NCBI GenBank assembly: GCA_002389265.1
Contig: DGOD01000139.1
Coordinates: 1 to 20,928, forward strand
DNA from: Gammaproteobacteria bacterium UBA4475
Lineage (GTDB): Bacteria > Pseudomonadota > Gammaproteobacteria > Pseudomonadales > Azotimanducaceae
DNA length: 20,928 nucleotides
Reading direction: 5' to 3'
A program made the position numbers and the translations under genes. This document shows positions 16,230 to 20,928 of the stretch, in pieces (position 1 is the stretch's first letter; each line of letters opens with the position of its first letter). Below the pieces are notes generated by a model, which saw only the letters and a list, made by a program, of their open reading frames with translations, was not told the DNA's origin and searched no databases.

Positions 16230-16700
16230 ATGACTTCTGACCTATTGAACCCGGCAGACCCGGACGTCCAGTACTTCTCTCGCGCCGATGTCGATGAGCC
16301 ATTCGGCACCTACTCCCATCATCCATTTAATCTGGAACAGCGATCTTGGCCTTCTGTCGAGCACTACTTCCAGGCCATGAAATTCAACGACGAGGCTTAT
16401 CAGGAGCGGATTCGAATCGCAGATTCGCCGACTCAGGCTCGCAAACTCGGTCGCACCCGCCTGAAACGGATCCGCCGAAACTGGAAAGACGTTAAAGCTG
16501 CGTATATGACTCGGGCTGTCTATACGAAATGCCGAAGCTACCCAGATATCGCTCGGCGACTCATCACCAATCAGAATCAGCTGATTGAGAATAGTTTATA
16601 TGACTACTTCTGGGGCTGTGGGCGTGACCGACGAGGCAAGAACATGTACGGCCAAGTACTGATGAATGTCCGCGACAAGCTCAGACAGGAGGCAGAATGA
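16230..16700 (+). CDS. NADAR family N-glycosidase (YbiA-like)
   Basis: A 156-residue soluble protein with the NADAR landmarks: F25 with FNLEQRSWPSVEHYFQAMKF (33-52, including conserved W40 and E44), and near the C-terminus YFWGCGRDRRGKNMYG (126-141). NADAR enzymes cut N-glycosidic bonds. E. coli YbiA removes harmful early riboflavin intermediates, and other members remove ADP-ribose from guanine in nucleic acid. Which activity applies here cannot be read from the sequence. There is no toxin such as DarT nearby, so a housekeeping repair role is more likely. The ribosome site is weak. The stop codon abuts the terminator of the opposing aldehyde dehydrogenase gene. Confidence 0.88.
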   Translation: MTSDLLNPADPDVQYFSRADVDEPFGTYSHHPFNLEQRSWPSVEHYFQAMKFNDEAYQERIRIADSPTQARKLGRTRLKRIRRNWKDVKAAYMTRAVYTKCRSYPDIARRLITNQNQLIENSLYDYFWGCGRDRRGKNMYGQVLMNVRDKLRQEAE

Positions 16701-16733
16701 AAAACGCCCCCGGCTCTCACGAACCGGGGGCGT
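16700..16733 (-). terminator. intrinsic terminator of the aldehyde dehydrogenase gene
   Basis: A perfect 10-base-pair GC-rich stem (16733-16724 with 16713-16704, ten-base loop). On the minus strand it is followed by five T residues (16704-16700), partly shared with the stem base. It lies 21 bases after the aldehyde dehydrogenase stop. On the plus strand no T-tract follows the hairpin, though the stem could still protect the 3' end of the NADAR transcript. The T-tract is the complement of the A-run that starts at the last base of the NADAR stop codon. Confidence 0.85.
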
Positions 16734-16754
16734 CGGGCTACTGGCGAATTTTTA

Positions 16755-18182
16755 TCAGGCAGCAGGTACAAATACTGCCTTGGTTTCGAGGAACTCTTCG
16801 AAGCCAAGCTCACCCCACTCACGCCCATTACCCGATTGCTTGTAGCCACCGAAAGGGGCGTTGAAGTCCGGTCCAGTGCCGTTGATATGCACATTACCCG
16901 TACGAATTTGTGACGCCACCGCAAGCGCATGCTCAACACTGCTCGACTGAACATAGCCGGACAGACCATAAGGCGAATCATTGGCAATATCAATCGCCTC
17001 GACTTCGGTATCGTATGGCAGAATAGTCAGCACTGGGCCAAAGATTTCCTCTTGAGCAATCGTCATGTCGTTAGTGACATCACCAAAGATAGTGGGTTTG
17101 ACATAGTAGCCCGCGTTCAGACCATCAGGACGTCCTGTGCCACCGGCGACCAGCGTCGCACCTTCATCGATACCCTTTTGAATTAGAGTCTGGATCTTGT
17201 CCCACTGAATCTCACTGACCACCGGACCGATCACTGTGCCTTCAACAAACGGGTCGCCCGCTTTAACAGTATCCGCAGTCGCCTTGGCGATTTGCAGCGC
17301 CTGGCCGTGCTTGGCTCTGGGCACCAGCATTCTGGTTGGGGCATTACAGGACTGACCTGAGTTGGTAAACACTTGAGACACACCACTTGAAACCGCTTTC
17401 TGCAGATCAGCGTCATCGAGCACGATATTGGCCGACTTGCCGCCTAGCTCTTGGGCCACGCGCTTGACGGTATCCGCAGCCGCCTTGGCCACCAAAATAC
17501 CGGCGCGGGTGGAGCCAGTGAATGACATCATGGCAACATCGGGATGGGCCGACATCACCGCACCCACAGCAGGACCGTCACCATTCACCAGGTTGAAAAC
17601 GCCCTTAGGCACACCCGCCGAATGCAGAATTTCAGCCAAGATGATGGCATTCACAGGCGCCACTTCACTGGGCTTTAGCACCATGGTGCAACCTGCGGCC
17701 AACGCTGGCGCAACCTTGCAAGTGATCTGGTTAATTGGCCAGTTCCATGGCGTAATCAGGCCACAAACACCAATGGGCTCTTTCCGTAACCGATAAGCAC
17801 CCTTCTGGGTTTCCCATTCGTAATTTTTCAAAATGTTCATGGTAGTTGCAATGTGGGCCTGACCCGTCGCTGCCTGAGCAGCCTTGGACAACCAGATGGG
17901 CGCGCCCATTTCAGTTGAAATCGCCGCGGCAATTTCGTCATATCGCTTCGTGTATTCGGCCAAAATCGCACCAAATAACTCAAGCCGCTCCGCAACAGTC
18001 GCGCGAGAGTAGCTCTCAAAAGCCACCTTGGCTGCAGCTACCGCTTTCTCAACGTCGGCAGCACTGCCCATGCTGATCTTCGCAAACGCTTCTTCGGTTG
18101 CAGGATTGATCACATCCAGGGAAGCCGGCTTAACAGGGTCGACCCATTCGCCATTGATATAGAATTTCAGATACTCTTGCAT
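16755..18182 (-). CDS. NAD(P)-dependent aldehyde dehydrogenase
   Basis: A 475-residue cytoplasmic enzyme oxidising an aldehyde to its acid. It has the full ALDH-superfamily set: ITPWNWPINQ (substrate and cofactor region), FTGSTRAG (cofactor loop), general base E245 in QELGGKSANIV, nucleophile C279 in SGQSCNAPT, EEIFGPVL, and the C-terminal NAPFGGYKQSGNGREWG. The length is normal. The substrate is not evident; relatives are often annotated only as aldehyde dehydrogenase family. An AGAGAG ribosome site precedes the ATG. A promoter candidate lies in the 97-base gap after the isomerase-like gene, and a strong terminator follows, so it may be transcribed alone as well as from upstream. Confidence 0.93.
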   Translation of the reverse strand: MQEYLKFYINGEWVDPVKPASLDVINPATEEAFAKISMGSAADVEKAVAAAKVAFESYSRATVAERLELFGAILAEYTKRYDEIAAAISTEMGAPIWLSKAAQAATGQAHIATTMNILKNYEWETQKGAYRLRKEPIGVCGLITPWNWPINQITCKVAPALAAGCTMVLKPSEVAPVNAIILAEILHSAGVPKGVFNLVNGDGPAVGAVMSAHPDVAMMSFTGSTRAGILVAKAAADTVKRVAQELGGKSANIVLDDADLQKAVSSGVSQVFTNSGQSCNAPTRMLVPRAKHGQALQIAKATADTVKAGDPFVEGTVIGPVVSEIQWDKIQTLIQKGIDEGATLVAGGTGRPDGLNAGYYVKPTIFGDVTNDMTIAQEEIFGPVLTILPYDTEVEAIDIANDSPYGLSGYVQSSSVEHALAVASQIRTGNVHINGTGPDFNAPFGGYKQSGNGREWGELGFEEFLETKAVFVPAA

Positions 18183-18254
18183 GCTTTCTCTCTTTTCAGG
18201 TTGGATTCTGGTTAAACCCTAGATGACAGGATCTGTTTAGTCTCTGGATTGCAC

Positions 18255-18283
18255 AAACTACAAATTCAGTCGGGGTCTGTCAA
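18255..18283 (-). promoter_or_regulatory. candidate sigma-70 promoter for the aldehyde dehydrogenase gene
   Basis: On the minus strand a perfect TTGACA (18283-18278) is followed after 17 bases by TAGTTT (18260-18255), about 70 bases before the dehydrogenase ATG. The -35 contains the TGA stop codon of the upstream isomerase-like gene. The -10 matches only three of six consensus bases, so strength is uncertain. Confidence 0.45.
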
Positions 18284-18957
18284 GGCGCGGTGCCTGCCGC
18301 ACGAAGCTGCAGCCCTTTCTGCTGTAAACGCCACTGCAATACATCAATACGATCCTGACCGAAGAACGGCTCACCCTCAAAGGCACAGGTCGGCACACCC
18401 CAGTGACCGGACTGCGCATGCGCGTCCTGGTTGGCTAAAATGACAGACTCCAATCTCAGGGTCTCGGCATCGACAATGGCGTCCATCGTCGCCAGATCTA
18501 AGCCGGCTCGGTTGGTTGCCTCGGCCAGCAGATCACCTGCCTGCCAATTTCGGGTACCACCCCAAATCAAACTCGAAACCTCATCGGCAAATTCAATGCC
18601 GCGACCTGCTTCTGCAGCGACAATGCCCAGGCGAGTCAATCGATAGATATAGATCTGATCCTCCGCCGTGCGGCGTCGGCCCTGTTCGTCCTGATATTGT
18701 TTGACGGGATCTGGGCTCGGCCAGCGAAAGGCTATATTCAGAAACTCAGCGCACCGATGCACATCAGTCATCAAATAGCCGGGCCATAGCGGATCTACCG
18801 ACAAAAAGAAATCCGGCGAGCGGATCGCAATAGGATAGACCGGGCGAAAATTTACCGTCACTTCGAACTGCTCCTGCAGGGCCCGCAGTCGCGGCGTAGC
18901 CAAGTAGGACCAGGGACTGCGAAATGACCAAAATAGATCGACCTGAAGATCAGCCAT
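18280..18957 (-). CDS. DsbA-superfamily protein, 2-hydroxychromene-2-carboxylate isomerase-like
   Basis: A 225-residue cytoplasmic protein with the thioredoxin-like fold of HCCA isomerases and kappa-class glutathione transferases. The N-terminal motif SFRSPWSYLA has S14 where these isomerases have their active-site Ser and where true DsbA proteins have a CxxC. The C-terminal GVPTCAFEGEPFFGQDRIDVL is the other family signature (cis-Pro in GVPT, then GQDR). It probably uses glutathione. HCCA isomerase itself acts in naphthalene breakdown, but no other pathway gene is present, so the true substrate is open. The ribosome site is weak. It precedes the aldehyde dehydrogenase on the same strand, which may handle a product. 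Confidence 0.82.
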   Translation of the reverse strand: MADLQVDLFWSFRSPWSYLATPRLRALQEQFEVTVNFRPVYPIAIRSPDFFLSVDPLWPGYLMTDVHRCAEFLNIAFRWPSPDPVKQYQDEQGRRRTAEDQIYIYRLTRLGIVAAEAGRGIEFADEVSSLIWGGTRNWQAGDLLAEATNRAGLDLATMDAIVDAETLRLESVILANQDAHAQSGHWGVPTCAFEGEPFFGQDRIDVLQWRLQQKGLQLRAAGTAP

Positions 18958-19051
18958 TGCTTAATGTCCATTCACCAAAAGCTTGAGTCTAACAAGATTT
19001 GGAGTGCGGAGTAAGATGACAGAATTCCAGCACACCGGAAGGATTTTTGCC

Positions 19052-19073
19052 AAAAAAACAGGTTTAAAGCCCG
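19052..19073 (-). terminator. weak terminator-like hairpin with seven-T tract
   Basis: On the minus strand CGGG (19073-19070) can pair with CCTG (19062-19059), including one G-U pair, around a seven-base loop. Seven T residues follow (19058-19052). It lies between the 98-residue gene and the isomerase-like gene. The stem is too short for confidence, but the tract shares the 12-base word CTGTTTTTTTGG with the element near 2585-2596. Confidence 0.22.
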
Positions 19074-19198
19074 CCAAGACATCCTTCAACTATCGATCTA
19101 CTTGATGCAGCTTGGCGATCCTGCAACAGCGCTGGACCAAGCCACAATTTCAAGCAAGGCTAGACTCGAACACCAAGTCAGGAAGAGTTTTTCTATTG

Positions 19199-19495
19199 CT
19201 AGACGCGAGTCCCGGAAAAAGTCGCGTTACCAAACATACCCAACTTGGCGTTGCCACTGATGCCGTCACCCTCAACTGTCGCCGAAAAATCCAACTCCAT
19301 GGGCATGGGCTGGGTCATCTTAACCTTCCACGCCAGATTGCTGCCGTCGACACTGCCACCCGTGAAATCCTGAGTACCCTGAGAGCTGACAATCTTGCCT
19401 GACAATGCGGCGCCATCAGCCGCGAGACTCAAGGTCGCATCCTGTGCCCCCATGGGAGAGTTCATCGTTACTTTCCAATCGCCATTGATGCTCAT
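19199..19495 (-). CDS. uncharacterised 98-residue beta-rich protein
   Basis: Not assigned to a named family. The protein begins MSINGDWKVTMNSPMGAQ and consists of short alternating strands separated by GDG/ADG/VDG turns (LAADGAALSGK, GGSVDGSNLAWK, ATVEGDGISGN), ending MFGNATFSGTRV. This suggests a small antiparallel barrel or sandwich, perhaps lipocalin-like. There is no signal peptide or membrane segment. A GTG at 19537 would add 14 residues. The ATG at 19495 is chosen because GAGGG lies about seven bases upstream and the protein then starts at the first strand. The gene stands alone between the oadB end and the isomerase-like gene. Confidence 0.72.
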   Translation of the reverse strand: MSINGDWKVTMNSPMGAQDATLSLAADGAALSGKIVSSQGTQDFTGGSVDGSNLAWKVKMTQPMPMELDFSATVEGDGISGNAKLGMFGNATFSGTRV

Positions 19496-19570
19496 ATGTC
19501 GCCCTCTGGTATTATTTGTTATTGAATTACTGACCACCCCAATGCTTCAGTCAATGCGTCACTTAAGGGT

Positions 19571-19750
19571 TCAGCCAACCGCTTTACAGTAACAGGTATT
19601 TTCCAGCCATGAAATCAGATCCTGCTGCAGCCGATAACAGGCAGCGCGGTCTCTAAATAACCAGGATAGCCGTATCTCAACGAATGCCCCATCGTCACCT
19701 TGAAAGCCGTCATGCCAAGCCTCAGGCAGGTTGCTGTCACGAGCTATGAT
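19571..19750 (-). pseudogene. cryptic open frame or gene remnant without a standard start
   Basis: Between oadB and the 98-residue gene, one minus-strand frame stays open for 59 codons between two TGA codons. It has gene-like codon choice (GAC, AAC, CTG, CAG, GAG) and a protein-like sequence, including GDDGAFVEIRLSWLFRDRAA and LQQDLISWLE. It has no ATG, GTG or TTG. It would need ATA, ATC or CTG to start, or it is the remains of a longer gene. No family was recognised. A competing GTG-started frame of 41 codons on the same strand looks less protein-like. Confidence 0.25.
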
Positions 19751-19760
19751 TCAGCCGCTG

Positions 19761-20891
19761 CTAACGAGCGAATTGAATCAACACCCCGGCAGCCACCGCC
19801 GAACCAATAACACCCGCGACGTTTGGACCCATCGCATGCATCAACAGAAAATTATGGGGGTTCGCTTCGAGGCCCAGCTTATTCGCCACCCGAGCAGCCA
19901 TGGGCACTGCGGACACACCCGCGGCACCGATCAAGGGATTAATTTGTTGTTTCGACAGCAGGTTAAGCAATTTCGCCATCAAGACCCCAGTCGCCGTACC
20001 GATGCAAAATGCCACCATACCCAGCAATAGAATGCCCAAGGTTTCGGCCACCAGAAACTGATCAGCGCGAAGTTTCGAACCCACAGCCAGACCCAGCAGA
20101 ATCGTCACAACATTGATCAACGCATTTTGAGTCGTATCGCTGAGGCGATCGACCATGCCACATTCGCGCATAAAATTACCGAAGCAGAACATCCCCAACA
20201 GCGGTGCCGCACTGGGTATTAACATGGCAACCAGCACCAACAACACCACTGGGAAAAATATTTTCTCTCGCCGAGATACCACCCGTAGCTGAGTCATCAC
20301 GATTTCGCGTTCTCGCTGGGTCGTTAGCGCGCGTACGATCGGTGGTTGAATCAATGGTACCAGGGCCATATAAGAATAGGCGGCCACCGCGATTGCCCCT
20401 AGCATATGGGGGGCCAGCATGCCTGCGACATAAATCGCCGTCGGCCCATCGGCGCCGCCAATAATACCGATTGCTGCGGCTTCCTGAATGGAAAAGTCGA
20501 ACCAACCCAGGGAAGTCAGGCCGACTGCTCCGAGAAGGGTTGCAAAAATACCGAACTGGGCGGCAGCACCGAGCCAGAGGGTCTTCGGATTAGCCAGCAA
20601 GGGACCAAAATCCGTCATGGCTCCAACACCCATAAAGATCAACAAAGGAAACATGCCGGTTTCAAGACCCAAGACATAAAACTGGTGCAGTATGCCTTCA
20701 CCGACGGCAATATCCACACCCGGAATATTACTCAGCAAGCCACCAAATCCGATCGGTACCAACAGCAATGGCTCGAAACCTCGCCTGATCGCAAGGTACA
20801 GTAACGTCAGGGACACCAACAACATAACGCCCTGATCTGCCTGCAGTTGATAAATCCCGCTGGCATGCCAAAGCTCGAGTAACTGCTCCAT
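19761..20891 (-). CDS. oadB: sodium-pumping decarboxylase beta subunit (OadB/GcdB/MmdB family)
   Basis: A 376-residue polytopic inner-membrane protein that couples decarboxylation of carboxybiotin to sodium export. Conserved family stretches are present: GGLLSNIPG (50-58), [19 protein letters not shown] (87-105), [13 protein letters not shown] with D148, the residue type tied to sodium and proton movement in this family, and [18 protein letters not shown] (318-335). About ten hydrophobic segments are visible and the length is typical. AGG seven bases before the ATG supports the start. It lies directly after what appears to be the end of the alpha (biotin) subunit gene, the usual oadA-oadB order. 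The substrate (oxaloacetate, methylmalonyl-CoA or glutaconyl-CoA) is set by the alpha subunit, so oadB is the most likely but not the only name. Confidence 0.92.
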   Translation of the reverse strand: MEQLLELWHASGIYQLQADQGVMLLVSLTLLYLAIRRGFEPLLLVPIGFGGLLSNIPGVDIAVGEGILHQFYVLGLETGMFPLLIFMGVGAMTDFGPLLANPKTLWLGAAAQFGIFATLLGAVGLTSLGWFDFSIQEAAAIGIIGGADGPTAIYVAGMLAPHMLGAIAVAAYSYMALVPLIQPPIVRALTTQREREIVMTQLRVVSRREKIFFPVVLLVLVAMLIPSAAPLLGMFCFGNFMRECGMVDRLSDTTQNALINVVTILLGLAVGSKLRADQFLVAETLGILLLGMVAFCIGTATGVLMAKLLNLLSKQQINPLIGAAGVSAVPMAARVANKLGLEANPHNFLLMHAMGPNVAGVIGSAVAAGVLIQFAR

Positions 20892-20898
20892 AACCGGC

Positions 20899-20928
20899 CT
20901 ACCCGAACGTCATCAGCGTGTCGCCAGC
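20899..20928 (-). CDS. oadA: C-terminal end of a biotin-carrying decarboxylase alpha subunit (partial)
   Basis: On the minus strand the edge of the window reads nine codons, AGDTLMTFG, then TAG. Biotinyl domains of OadA-type alpha subunits commonly end in a GDTLMT-like strand. The stop is seven bases before the oadB ATG, as expected for an oadA-oadB operon. The evidence is short and mostly contextual; the rest of the gene is outside the window. Confidence 0.6.
   Translation of the reverse strand, partial: AGDTLMTFG

Noticed and set aside
16230..16700. NADAR gene as part of a DarT-type toxin-antitoxin or phage-defence island
   Set aside because: No ADP-ribosyltransferase, integrase, tRNA attachment site or compositional shift is visible around it.

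Overview
The window looks like chromosomal DNA from a free-living, aerobic, probably marine gammaproteobacterium. The basis is moderate GC, dense short-gap operons, AGGA-type ribosome sites, an outer-membrane DUF5916 barrel, a single-chain acyl-CoA carboxylase and an oadAB-type sodium-pumping decarboxylase. The taxon is inferred from gene content, not from a marker gene. I see no rRNA, tRNA, CRISPR array, insertion sequence or phage gene. No gene-free stretch reaches 300 bases.

Left part (1-5060). A possible plus-strand gene end (1-57) faces a large minus-strand outer-membrane protein with a CBM9-like N-terminus (DUF5916). To its right is a compact minus-strand operon: a rubrerythrin lacking a rubredoxin domain, a GlpC/HdrB-like double-cluster iron-sulfur protein, and a DUF3501 protein. 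It is probably a peroxide or oxygen stress module in which the iron-sulfur protein feeds electrons to the di-iron protein. The 215-base divergent region to its right (5061-5275) carries repeated GATTGAT words and inverted repeats.

Middle (5276-12482). On the plus strand are two exported proteins, an alpha/beta hydrolase and a beta-propeller lipoprotein. They converge on a D-amino-acid aminotransferase-like gene (minus) whose 3' end is a CAG/CAA microsatellite running into four consecutive TAA codons. Divergent from it is a 1135-residue single-chain biotin-dependent carboxylase (BC, biotinyl and CT domains), like long-chain acyl-CoA carboxylase. Its stop lies 7 bases from the stop of the next, convergent gene.

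Right-centre (12490-16733). A minus-strand MacA/MacB-like tripartite efflux operon has adaptor, ATPase and permease as separate, translationally coupled genes. Divergent from it are a small two-helix membrane protein and a NADAR (YbiA-like) N-glycosidase. The NADAR stop codon is next to the terminator of the opposing aldehyde dehydrogenase gene.

Right part (16755-20928). All genes here are minus strand: the last ten codons and stop of an OadA-like biotin protein, OadB (sodium-pump beta subunit), a cryptic open frame without a standard start, a 98-residue uncharacterised beta-rich protein, an HCCA-isomerase/DsbA-like protein, and an aldehyde dehydrogenase with its own promoter candidate. Nothing here is clearly an undescribed system. 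The best leads are the rubrerythrin/FeS/DUF3501 module with its possible operator array, the poly-Q/tandem-stop microsatellite, and the cryptic frame downstream of oadB.
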